Source: Bacterioplanoides sp. SCSIO 12839
GTDB taxonomy: Bacteria; Pseudomonadota; Gammaproteobacteria; Pseudomonadales; Oceanobacteraceae
DNA length: 64,000 nucleotides
Reading direction: 5' to 3'
Assembly (NCBI RefSeq): GCF_024397975.1
Contig: NZ_CP073745.1
Coordinates: forward strand, 1,576,501-1,640,500
Shown here: one piece after another, positions 24,709 to 32,968 of the stretch
How positions within the stretch are numbered: position 1 is the stretch's first letter
Layout: every line of letters begins with the position of its first letter
Made by a program: the position numbers and the translations under genes
Notes under the pieces: model-generated
What the model saw: the letters and a program-made list of their open reading frames with translations, nothing else
Databases searched by the model: none
Told to the model about the DNA's origin: nothing

Positions 24709-26004
24709 TTATAGTATTTTTTGAGACGGTTTAATATTTGTTCTCGATTGAGAGCCTGTTTCTGACTGAGACAGAGGTACAGCTTCTGGCAAAGAATCAA
24801 TTGGGTATTGGAACACCGGCCAATGCTGTTTGATTTTTCCTTCGTCTAATAACAGTAACTCGCCGAACTGCAGGAAAACGGCCTCACTTTGAGACGGCCG
24901 GAAAAACAAAAAGTCATCACGCTTTACCGGGCTGTTAAGTGGCACCTGGTACAATTCCTGATTGCTGGAATGACCCAATAATTCAGAGTGTTTGGCTTCA
25001 TCGGGATAACATGGGCTGGCTAACCAGTTGCCGCCATAAATAAAGACACCTCGTTTGGGGGCTTTACCGAATAATCGCAGCAGCTTGGTTAAGCCGGAGG
25101 CCATTGGGATTTCCGGTGCGTCGATGTCTTTTAATATGGGTGCGGCAATAAAGCAGGCCGGGGCATGATGCTGCAGGGTAAATACATCAAAGTCAGTTGG
25201 TTTAACCAGTGCTGAAGCAGTGGCAATTTCATTAATAACGGGTGTTTTTTGTCGGGCAGCCTGCTCATACAGTGGATAGGTTGAACTGCCGGCGCCATTC
25301 AGACAGAGCTGGCTGGTTGTTTCTTCACCAAACACGGCTTCGATTTGTTGGATGCGTTGTTGATAGGTCGTCATCGCTTGTTTAAATGCTTTGCGATGAC
25401 CGCCTAAAAAGCCTGGAATTTTGGTGATGTGGGCTTCATAACCCATGAGGCCACTGAGCTTGAGGTGGCGGCTTTTTTTCAATAAAGCCAACGCCTGATC
25501 AAATTCACTTTCATCACTGAAACCACCTCGGTTAAGGCCAATATTAATCTCAAGGTTGATTTGCATGGTGATCTGCTGGCGTTGGGCAAAATTCTGATAT
25601 TCCTGCAGGCGTTCTAATGAATCGACCAGCCATTGCAGTTGCTGGCTGTCATTGAAACTGCTGAGGGACGTTTGCTTCCAGTTATAAAAAGCCTGAACCG
25701 CGCTGATCGGCATTGGTTTACCTAACAATACATCGGCTTCCGGAATTTCCTGAATCAGATGGATCAGAAAGGGCAGATGAAAGCTCATTAAACGGTTGGT
25801 GCCGGTACGGCGCATGATATAACGCAGCATAGGTACGGATGGCAGCGATTTAGCCACAATGCGTAACTGATAGCCCTGATTGGTCACCTGCAGCAGATGG
25901 TCGATATTCTGATCCAGTCGCTGTTTATCAATAATCAGTGACGGGTAATGAATGCCAGCTTGTTTGAGGCTGTTGTCCAGAGATTGAAAATAGAGGTCAT
26001 TCAT
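24709..26004 (-). CDS. Alanine-racemase-fold PLP protein, D-Thr aldolase / DSD1-like
   Basis: A 431-aa PLP-dependent protein of fold type III, resembling D-threonine aldolase and D-serine dehydratase (DSD1) proteins. The likely Schiff-base lysine is in LRIVAKSLP (K52), with INLEINIGLNRGGF and LSGLMGYEAH forming barrel strands. The usual C-terminal zinc ligands are not seen: the equivalents of the EHG and PNHxC motifs read SNQE and RPSQSEA. It may therefore have another activity, such as racemisation. It forms an operon with a DUF819 transporter-like gene. Confidence 0.75.
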   Translation of the reverse strand: MNDLYFQSLDNSLKQAGIHYPSLIIDKQRLDQNIDHLLQVTNQGYQLRIVAKSLPSVPMLRYIMRRTGTNRLMSFHLPFLIHLIQEIPEADVLLGKPMPISAVQAFYNWKQTSLSSFNDSQQLQWLVDSLERLQEYQNFAQRQQITMQINLEINIGLNRGGFSDESEFDQALALLKKSRHLKLSGLMGYEAHITKIPGFLGGHRKAFKQAMTTYQQRIQQIEAVFGEETTSQLCLNGAGSSTYPLYEQAARQKTPVINEIATASALVKPTDFDVFTLQHHAPACFIAAPILKDIDAPEIPMASGLTKLLRLFGKAPKRGVFIYGGNWLASPCYPDEAKHSELLGHSSNQELYQVPLNSPVKRDDFLFFRPSQSEAVFLQFGELLLLDEGKIKQHWPVFQYPIDSLPEAVPLSQSETGSQSRTNIKPSQKIL

Positions 26005-26159
26005 GAAGTCATCCGAAACGTTTGCTTTAACACAGGCCTTCCGCAGGTCTTTTTATGTGCCGTGTGCAGCCGTTTTCATCATCTTATTGGAGTTATAGTT
26101 GCACGTTTGTACCATAATGGTGGGCGATTGTCATATTAGCGGTTGTCATATTAACAGTC

Positions 26160-26236
26160 ATAGTGCTTATCTTTAGATACTGTGCTCGTCTTTGAAATAC
26201 TATGCCCATCTTTGAAATACTATGCTCGTCTTGTCT
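26160..26236. repeat. Tandem 20-bp repeats before trpS
   Basis: Three consecutive 20-bp units (26177-26196, 26197-26216, 26217-26236) follow the pattern ATACTATGCYCRTCTTTGAA, the last diverging at its end. A degenerate partial unit lies before them (26160-26176). Just upstream, TTGTCATATTA occurs twice, 15 bp apart (26128-26154). The array ends 45 bp before the trpS start. Confidence 0.75.
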
Positions 26237-26281
26237 GGCGAGGTAAACTAGCGCCATGTTTATAACGATGAGGAACAGGCA

Positions 26282-27496
26282 TTGAGTTCTGTTGACCCGC
26301 AGAGGCGGGTGTTATCCGGAATGCGACCAACCGGTCGTCTCCACTTAGGCCATTATCATGGTGTTCTGAAAAACTGGGTGAAGTTGCAACACGAGTACGA
26401 TTGTTTCTTCTTTGCCGCAGACTGGCACGCACTCAGCAGTCGTTACGAAAACAGCAATGATATTGCCGGCCACTCACTGGATATGATTATTGATTGGTTG
26501 GCAGCGGGTGTTAACCCAGGCACAACGACATTATTTGTACAAAGCCGCATTCCTGAGCTGGCTGAACTGCACTTGTTGTTATCGATGATCACACCACAAG
26601 CCTGGCTGGAGCGGGTGCCGAGTTACAAAGATCTGAAAGAAAAACTGCGCGACAGTGAAAACAGTACGCTGGGTTTTCTTGCTTATCCGTTATTACAAAG
26701 CGCGGATATGCTGGCGTTTCGTGCCGGGCAGGTACCCGTGGGCGCCGATCAGGTGGCTCATATTGAACTGGCGCGGGAAGTGTCTCGTCGGTTTAATCAT
26801 TTGTACGGGCGGGAAGCCGGATTTGAAGCCAATGCTGAACTGGCGATTAAAAAGCTGGGCAAAAAAGTATCAGGTTTATATTCCCAGTTGCGCAGCACTT
26901 ACCTGAGTCACGGCGATGTTGAAGCGTTAGCGACCGCTCAGGCACTGGTCAAAGAACAAAATAATTTAACCCTGGCAGACCGTGAACGACTGCTGGGCTA
27001 TCTCGAAGGTACGGGCAAAACGATACTGCCAGAACCGATGGAAATGTTATCCGATGTTTCCCGCTTACCTGGCTTAGATGGCCAGAAAATGTCGAAGTCT
27101 CACGACAACCTGATTCCATTGCGGGCTGAGCCAGACGAGATTGAGAAAAAAGTTCGTACCATGCCTACCGATCCGGCGCGTATTCGCCTGACCGATGCCG
27201 GTAATCCGGATAAATGCCCGGTATGGCAGTTTCATCTGACGTATTCCGATGAAACAACACAGGAACGGGTGCAGCAGCAATGTCGCAGTGCTGGCTGGGG
27301 TTGTCTGGAATGCAAACAGCCTATCATTGATGCGGTGATAGCTGAGCAGCAACCGATTCGAGAGCGCGCTCAGCAATACGAAAGTAATCGAGATCTGGTG
27401 CGCAGCATTATTGCTGAAGGCACCGATAAAGCCCGGGAAGAAGTGCGTGACACGCTGGAAATTGTGCGTGAAGCCATGGGCCTGGATTATTTGTAG
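26282..27496 (+). CDS. trpS: Tryptophanyl-tRNA synthetase
   Basis: Class I synthetase charging tRNA-Trp. The HIGH-type motif is RLHLGHYHG and the KMSKS loop is QKMSKSHDN. At 404 aa it is longer than the enteric enzyme (334 aa). An insertion holds the cysteines C312, C334, C341 and C344 (C-x21-C-x6-C-x2-C), closely matching the iron-sulfur motif known in Thermotoga TrpRS. It starts with TTG at 26282, behind GAGGAAC. No TrpR-type operator was seen. Confidence 0.95.
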   Translation: MSSVDPQRRVLSGMRPTGRLHLGHYHGVLKNWVKLQHEYDCFFFAADWHALSSRYENSNDIAGHSLDMIIDWLAAGVNPGTTTLFVQSRIPELAELHLLLSMITPQAWLERVPSYKDLKEKLRDSENSTLGFLAYPLLQSADMLAFRAGQVPVGADQVAHIELAREVSRRFNHLYGREAGFEANAELAIKKLGKKVSGLYSQLRSTYLSHGDVEALATAQALVKEQNNLTLADRERLLGYLEGTGKTILPEPMEMLSDVSRLPGLDGQKMSKSHDNLIPLRAEPDEIEKKVRTMPTDPARIRLTDAGNPDKCPVWQFHLTYSDETTQERVQQQCRSAGWGCLECKQPIIDAVIAEQQPIRERAQQYESNRDLVRSIIAEGTDKAREEVRDTLEIVREAMGLDYL

Positions 27497-27514
27497 AGGA
27501 CGTAATATCAGATT

Positions 27515-28432
27515 ATGAATGACCAGAGCGTAACAGAGGCAGATTCGTCGGTGGCAGACGAAGCCGTTGCTGACAGCCAAGCAGGCACTGAAAAAAGAGG
27601 CCAACAGGAAATGCCGTTTGCTCTGGTGCAGGGTGAGCCCATGACTCAGCTGCCGCTCGATCTGTATATTCCACCGGATGCGTTAGAAGTCATTCTGGAG
27701 CAGTTTGAAGGGCCGCTGGATTTATTGCTGTATCTGATTCGCAAACAAAACCTCGATATTCTTGAAATCAACGTCGCGGATATTGTTGAGCAATATCTGG
27801 AATACATCGACATGATGAAAGCCATGCAGCTGGAGGTTGCCGGAGAATACCTGGTGATGGCCGCGATGCTGGCCGAAATCAAAAGTCGCATGTTATTACC
27901 GCGCAATAACGAAAACGGTGACGAGGAAGAAGAAGACCCACGAGCGGAGCTGATTCGTCGTTTGCAGGAATACGAACGCTTTAAAACGGCTGCGGAAAAT
28001 CTGGATGAGTTACCGCGTCTTGAGCGTGATACCTGGCTGCCTGAGGTGGATGCACCGGAGCGGATTCAGGAGCGCATTCACCCGGAAGTGGAAATGAAAG
28101 AAATCATGCTGGCGTTTGCCGCGGTATTACGCCGTGCTGAGCGTTTTGAGCATCATGAAATTCAGCGCGAGCAATTATCGACCCGGGAGCGGATGACGGA
28201 TGTGCTGGAGCGCTTAAAAGGCGGCAGCTTTACCACTTTTCGCTCTCTGTTTGAGCCAAAAGAAGGTAAACTGGGCGTTGTTGTCACGTTTCTGGCGATT
28301 CTGGAGCTGGTGAAAGAATCCCTGATTGATATCGTGCAGCAGGATACGTTTGGCACCATTCATGTAAAAACCCGGGAAGCCATCAGTCCACACCGCCAGA
28401 TCCGGGATGAAGCAGACGACGCTGCTGGTTGA
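27515..28432 (+). CDS. scpA: Segregation and condensation protein A
   Basis: Kleisin subunit of the SMC-ScpAB condensin. The diagnostic start VILEQFEGPLDLLLYLIRKQ lies near residue 60, after an acidic N-terminal extension, and EVAGEYLVMAAMLAEIKSRMLLP follows. The C-terminal winged helix includes FLAILELVKESLIDIVQQ. 305 aa. It lies 18 bp after trpS, a common order in this group, with scpB and rluB behind. Confidence 0.93.
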   Translation: MNDQSVTEADSSVADEAVADSQAGTEKRGQQEMPFALVQGEPMTQLPLDLYIPPDALEVILEQFEGPLDLLLYLIRKQNLDILEINVADIVEQYLEYIDMMKAMQLEVAGEYLVMAAMLAEIKSRMLLPRNNENGDEEEEDPRAELIRRLQEYERFKTAAENLDELPRLERDTWLPEVDAPERIQERIHPEVEMKEIMLAFAAVLRRAERFEHHEIQREQLSTRERMTDVLERLKGGSFTTFRSLFEPKEGKLGVVVTFLAILELVKESLIDIVQQDTFGTIHVKTREAISPHRQIRDEADDAAG

Positions 28433-28532
28433 TTGATTCTTTAATTGCTTAGTTGATTGTTTGCTTGGTAGACCATCGTTTGCCAACCGTTAAATAAGAC
28501 CGTCGTGAGACACTCTTTATGGACGCTTTGTT

Positions 28533-29924
28533 ATGAGCAGGCCCGCATTAAAAAATATTCTTGAAGCTGCGTTGATGGCTGCCGGTGGGCCGCTGTCGCT
28601 GGAACGTATGCAGACCTTGTTTGATCATCACGAACAACCCAAAAGCACCGAGCTGAAACAAGCCCTGACCGAGATCAAACACGACCTGTTAGGCCGTGGT
28701 ATTGAATTGATCGAAGTCGCCAGTGGCTATCGTTTGCAAGTGCGTAGCGAAGTAGCCCCCTGGGTTGGCCGCTTGTGGGATGAACGCCCCCAACGCTATT
28801 CCCGCGCCTTACTGGAAACACTGGCACTGATTGCTTATCGCCAACCCATTACCCGGGGCGATATTGAAGATGTGCGTGGTGTTGTCGTGAGTTCACAAAT
28901 GATGAAAACCCTGATCGAACGCGACTGGGTACGTATTGTTGGCTATCGCGATGTACCGGGCCGCCCGGCAATGTACGCCACCACCAAAGAATTCCTCGAT
29001 TATTTTGGTTTAAAAAGTCTGGAAGACTTGCCAAGCCTGATGGAAATCCGCGAGCTGGAAGACACCAATCGTAAGCTGGAATTTGGTGACGATGCTGAAG
29101 CCCGCAAAGAAACACCAAAAGAATACGACTTCGTTTCGGATGAAGATGTTGAAGAGCGTGGTGCCAGTGTGCTGGATGCTACCGAAGAAGATCTGGCAAA
29201 AGCGGCAGCGCTTGTTGAACGTGTTGAAGCCAATGTTTTTGCCCGCCCGGACGATGAGGATGAAGCAGCCTCCGAAAAACCACGTGATATTGGTGAGTTA
29301 CTGGAGCGTTTAGAAAACGTCGAAAAAGATCGGGATTTATCCGATTTAGTTGCGCAGCAAGAAGACTTAATGGCGCAGCAAGATGCCGCGATATCAGAGT
29401 TACCTGTCCCCGAAACGACTTTACCTGAAGCTGTGGTGTTAGAAGCTACTGAGCCAGAAGCGGTAGCTGACACGCCTAAGACGCTGGAAGATGCTCAGCG
29501 TGCACGTTTATTAGCTGAGCAGCAGGCCATTAAAGATCGCATTATGCAGGAAATTGCCGCAGAGCAGGCGGCCGCCAGTGCGGATGCAGAGCCGGAGGTA
29601 CTTGAGCCTGAGGTGGTCGAGTCTGAGATAGTTGAACCTGAAGTAGTCGAGTCTGATGATCATGCTGATATGGATGCAGCAGAAGAACAGGCCGAGCGCG
29701 AATTGCTTGAAGAGCTGCAACTGGAACAAGAGCGGCTTGAACAGGAAAAAGCCGAACAGGAGCGCTTAGAAGCCGAAGCTGAAGAGTTATTGATTCAGCA
29801 GGAAATTGAAGCTGAAAAAGCGCTTTTAGCTGAAGAACAGGCAGAAAAGCAAGCTCAGGAAAACGAATTAAGCGATGACGACTCAGACTCGTCATCGCCG
29901 TCTGGCCCTAGCCTATTTGGATAA
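28533..29924 (+). CDS. scpB: Segregation and condensation protein B with long acidic tail
   Basis: Winged-helix partner of ScpA. Residues 1 to about 185 form the conserved domain (ALMAAGGPLSLERMQTLFD, LALIAYRQPITRGDIEDVRG, GRPAMYATTKEFLDYFGL). Residues from about 190 to 463 are a Glu/Ala-rich low-complexity extension with repeated EPEVVE-like units and a Glu/Gln/Leu coiled-coil stretch, more than doubling the usual ScpB length (about 200 aa). The tail is in frame and free of stops. Confidence 0.92.
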   Translation: MSRPALKNILEAALMAAGGPLSLERMQTLFDHHEQPKSTELKQALTEIKHDLLGRGIELIEVASGYRLQVRSEVAPWVGRLWDERPQRYSRALLETLALIAYRQPITRGDIEDVRGVVVSSQMMKTLIERDWVRIVGYRDVPGRPAMYATTKEFLDYFGLKSLEDLPSLMEIRELEDTNRKLEFGDDAEARKETPKEYDFVSDEDVEERGASVLDATEEDLAKAAALVERVEANVFARPDDEDEAASEKPRDIGELLERLENVEKDRDLSDLVAQQEDLMAQQDAAISELPVPETTLPEAVVLEATEPEAVADTPKTLEDAQRARLLAEQQAIKDRIMQEIAAEQAAASADAEPEVLEPEVVESEIVEPEVVESDDHADMDAAEEQAERELLEELQLEQERLEQEKAEQERLEAEAEELLIQQEIEAEKALLAEEQAEKQAQENELSDDDSDSSSPSGPSLFG

Positions 29925-29957
29925 AAGCTGACAACCGAATTCAGAAGAAGAGATATT

Positions 29958-30797
29958 ATGAGAGAACGAGTACAAAAATTATTAGCCCTGGCAGGTGTTG
30001 CCTCACGTCGTGAAGCCGAGCGTTTAATTGCCGAAGGCCGGGTTACCGTAAACGGCGATAAAGTGAAATTGGGCGACCGTGCACATCGTTTGGATGATGT
30101 GCGTGTGAATGGCCGTCCGGTTAAGCTCGAAGAAGCGGGTCGTACCCGTCGTGTGCTGGCTTATAACAAACCCGTGGGGGAAGTGTGCTCACGCAATGAT
30201 CCGGATGGTCGTCCAACCGTATTTGATCATTTGCCGAAAACCAAAAACGAGCGCTGGATTAATGTTGGTCGTCTGGATATTAATACCAGCGGTTTATTGT
30301 TGTTTACCACCGATGGCGATTTGGCCAACAAATTAATGCATCCGTCTTCGGAAGTGGACCGTGAATACGCCGTGCGTGTGCGTGGTGACGTAGATGAAGC
30401 CATGATTGCTCGGCTTAAAGAAGGTGTGATGCTGGAAGATGGCCCGGCCCGTTTTACCGATGTTCAGTTCTTCGATGGTGAAGGCGCTAACAAATGGTAT
30501 CACGTGGTGGTGATGGAAGGCCGTAACCGCGAAGTGCGTCGTTTATGGGAAAGCCAGGGGGTGGAAGTCAGCCGCTTAAAACGCGTGCGTTATGGCTGTA
30601 TTTTTATGCCTGCGAATATTCCGGTTGGCACCTGGGTAGAATTAAAGCAGCGCGAAGTAAATGACCTTGCTGATCTGGTTGGTCTGGAGCGTAAGCGCAC
30701 CAAGCGCTTAATTGGTAAAGAAAAAGAACAGTTTGTGCGTCAGCAAAAACGTCAGAAGGTGCGTCAATCGGCCGAGAAGCGAAAACCTAAGCAGTAA
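29958..30797 (+). CDS. rluB: 23S rRNA pseudouridine synthase, RluB type
   Basis: Makes a pseudouridine in 23S rRNA (position 2605 for E. coli RluB). An N-terminal S4 RNA-binding domain ([20 protein letters not shown]) is followed by the RsuA/RluB catalytic domain with the active-site aspartate in [12 protein letters not shown], and [12 protein letters not shown]. The C-terminus is Lys/Arg/Gln-rich. 279 aa. It sits at the end of the scpA-scpB-rluB group, the classical arrangement. Confidence 0.92.
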   Translation: MRERVQKLLALAGVASRREAERLIAEGRVTVNGDKVKLGDRAHRLDDVRVNGRPVKLEEAGRTRRVLAYNKPVGEVCSRNDPDGRPTVFDHLPKTKNERWINVGRLDINTSGLLLFTTDGDLANKLMHPSSEVDREYAVRVRGDVDEAMIARLKEGVMLEDGPARFTDVQFFDGEGANKWYHVVVMEGRNREVRRLWESQGVEVSRLKRVRYGCIFMPANIPVGTWVELKQREVNDLADLVGLERKRTKRLIGKEKEQFVRQQKRQKVRQSAEKRKPKQ

Positions 30798-30814
30798 GAA
30801 ACACTGCGGTGAAC

Positions 30815-30846
30815 AAGCAGCTCAATTGGGCTGCTTTTTTATTTTT
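30815..30846 (+). terminator. Intrinsic terminator after rluB
   Basis: AAGCAGC...GCTGCTT stem with loop, followed by TTTTTTATTTTTT. Confidence 0.9.
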
Positions 30847-30876
30847 TCATGACCTATCCTTAAACTCAGGTACTGT

Positions 30877-31311
30877 ATGCGTTTATTTCTAATGACCTTT
30901 CTGATGGCATTTCCATTTGCCTCGCTGGCTGAAAATACACCCGATTATACGGTGGTTGGTGGTCAGTTTTTCAGTGACGGAGAGCGGATTCCTGCTGGTT
31001 GTTTTGCTCAGCTAATGACCGAATTGAATGGTGATAACTCAGTCGCTGCGGTTTATCTGGGGCGTAATTCTTATCGTGGTTGTATGGCGGCTAATTTTCC
31101 TTACCCCGGTGGTGATGAGGTGTTAGCCAGCTATAACATTATCAAGCAGTTAGCAGACCATCATTATCAGATAGAGGTTTGTGTGTCGCTGGAGTCGGGC
31201 AGTCTAGGGAAAAATTGCGACAATCTGCAGATTGAGTTTGTGATGCGCCAATATGCTCTGCCGGACAGATCACTCTCCGTGCTTTCGGTTGAAAAAACCG
31301 GGGAATGGTGA
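30877..31311 (+). CDS. Secreted protein of unknown function, four cysteines
   Basis: A 144-aa protein with an N-terminal signal peptide (about 1-18, cleavage after SLA-E). The mature part has four cysteines (in AGCFAQL, RGCMAAN, EVCVSLE and KNCDNLQ), which could form two disulfides in the periplasm. I recognise no family. It probably has its own promoter after the rluB terminator. Confidence 0.65.
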   Translation: MRLFLMTFLMAFPFASLAENTPDYTVVGGQFFSDGERIPAGCFAQLMTELNGDNSVAAVYLGRNSYRGCMAANFPYPGGDEVLASYNIIKQLADHHYQIEVCVSLESGSLGKNCDNLQIEFVMRQYALPDRSLSVLSVEKTGEW

Positions 31312-31459
31312 AGGTAGACGATAAAATTTAGACTATTTATCAATGGGTATATTAGAATTTTCTGATATCATGCGCCTGATATGCCTTGAGTCAATAACAG
31401 GGTGTTGAATACTTGTTAATCTCGACTCATTTATGACCCCTGACTAAAGAAGTTGAAGT

Positions 31460-32224
31460 ATGCCCTTAGTTTCCTGCCCGGAATGCAGTAATCAGGTTTC
31501 TGACGCTGCTGTTTCTTGTCCTTCTTGTGGACACCCGCTGCAACAAATACCTCAAACGCAGCAAGCGCCCCAAATACAATCAGCTCCTCAGCCTGAAAAA
31601 AGAGAGTTGTTTAAAACCAAGAAAGATAATTTTGTACTGGATGAGATTGCTGCCGTATCTTCAGTGAAAACACGCAACTGGGTCTATCTGGTTATTGGCT
31701 TGCCTGCCATCATTGCAACGATTCTCGCGTGGATGAATCAGGGTGGGGCGATTGCCGTTGCGGTAACGGTGGTGGCGCTGATTATTCTGGCCTTTATTCA
31801 TGTTGATGAAGGGCGGATTGCAAGCACGGGCGCAGTGACTGAAGTTGAAGAAGACATGGATGAAATCAGTCAGCGTTATCATCAGGCCCTAAAAACGATA
31901 GAACTGGTTACCTATCAAGGGCGTAACACTTTTGTTGATATGCAGTTTTCAGTAAATCCGGAGCGAATTGCTGAGTTCAGCAAGACGTCGTCTTACGGTT
32001 ATCTGGTGATGGTTGGTTTGGGGATTTTAACAGCAGTTGCCGGACAGCAAATGCAGATTCCTTTTTTATATGGTGCTGCCGTCGCAATTATCTTGTTAGG
32101 GGTTTTATCCCGTAAAGCCTCATTAGAAATTCGCGGGGTAGGTGGTGCAAAAATGGAACTGTACACCAAGGCTGGCGATATTAAACAGGTGATTGCTGAG
32201 TTAACAAAAGCGATTGAAAAATAG
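31460..32224 (+). CDS. Zinc-ribbon membrane protein of unknown function
   Basis: A 254-aa protein with an N-terminal double-CxxC zinc ribbon (VSCPECSNQVSDAAVSCPSC, residues 4-23), a Gln/Pro-rich linker, two hydrophobic segments (about 75-115), a soluble middle region and two more membrane segments (about 180-215). This resembles small bacterial zinc-ribbon membrane proteins of unknown role. Adjacent genes give no clue. Confidence 0.7.
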   Translation: MPLVSCPECSNQVSDAAVSCPSCGHPLQQIPQTQQAPQIQSAPQPEKRELFKTKKDNFVLDEIAAVSSVKTRNWVYLVIGLPAIIATILAWMNQGGAIAVAVTVVALIILAFIHVDEGRIASTGAVTEVEEDMDEISQRYHQALKTIELVTYQGRNTFVDMQFSVNPERIAEFSKTSSYGYLVMVGLGILTAVAGQQMQIPFLYGAAVAIILLGVLSRKASLEIRGVGGAKMELYTKAGDIKQVIAELTKAIEK

Positions 32225-32278
32225 TTCTCCTTCAGAGAAGCAAGCTGCCGCAACTTATGTTTAGGTTTACTTCTCTGA

Positions 32279-32875
32279 TTACATCTCTACTGTCACATTT
32301 TTAATCGGTATTTGCTGCAATATCATGGCGCAGGCAATGCCGCTTAACACACCGAAAATGTTACTCTCCCATGAAATGTAGGCATTAATCGGTAACAAAC
32401 CAAATACCAGTCCGCCCCAGCCTAATAAGGTAATCAGTGAGATTGCCAGGTGTTTGATCTGGCGAGTACGAATGCCGCTGACCAATAAAAAGCCAAACAA
32501 CGCATAAACTAAACCGTTAAGACCCATATGTGGGATGCCCCGGGCAAACAGCCAAACACCAAAGCCGGTTGCAAGGGTGCTGCTCAGCAGTACAGTCAGA
32601 TAGGTTTTTTTACCGTATTGCATTGCCAGAAAAGACAGAATCGTAAACGGAATAATATTCGAGGCAAAATGCCAAGTGTCTTTATGAAGTAGGGGGGCTG
32701 TTATAATCAACGGCAGTCGTGTTATTTCCCGAGGAATCAGTGCCAGCACATTCAAGCTGCGTAACGTCAGCAGGTTTAATAATTCAATACTTAGTAAAAC
32801 GGCTGCAATGATTAAGACAAAACGAAACTGTTTGCTAAGTGTTTGTTTGAAGTTAAATATCTTACGAGGAGTCAT
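32279..32875 (-). CDS. Rhomboid-family membrane protein, catalytic residues missing
   Basis: A 198-aa protein with six predicted membrane helices aligning with GlpG-type rhomboids. The oxyanion-region H69 and N73 (HFASN) are kept. The nucleophile position in the GxSG motif is asparagine (MGLNGLVYALFGF, N120), and the helix that should carry the catalytic histidine reads ESNIFGVLSG (N172). With both dyad residues replaced it should not be a protease. The frame extends upstream to a TTG at 32935, but that would cover the zapE terminator, so the ATG at 32875 is preferred. Confidence 0.8.
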   Translation of the reverse strand: MTPRKIFNFKQTLSKQFRFVLIIAAVLLSIELLNLLTLRSLNVLALIPREITRLPLIITAPLLHKDTWHFASNIIPFTILSFLAMQYGKKTYLTVLLSSTLATGFGVWLFARGIPHMGLNGLVYALFGFLLVSGIRTRQIKHLAISLITLLGWGGLVFGLLPINAYISWESNIFGVLSGIACAMILQQIPIKNVTVEM

Positions 32876-32913
32876 ACAGCCAGGTGTTTCCTTTTTCCCT
32901 TGTTTTTGTTGGC

Positions 32914-32947
32914 GTGAAAAAAATAAGCAGCACAATGGCTGCTTATT
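32914..32947 (-). terminator. Intrinsic terminator of zapE
   Basis: A perfect 10-bp stem, AATAAGCAGC / GCTGCTTATT (32922-32931 with 32938-32947), followed on the minus strand by a T-rich run. It separates zapE from the rhomboid gene on the same strand. Confidence 0.85.
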
Positions 32948-32968
32948 CTGCTCTTGCGCTGAAAACGC

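Noticed and set aside
29000-29473. Long antisense Ser-rich frame within scpB
   Set aside because: It is the complement of the Glu/Ala-rich repeat coding region, an expected by-product of codon composition.
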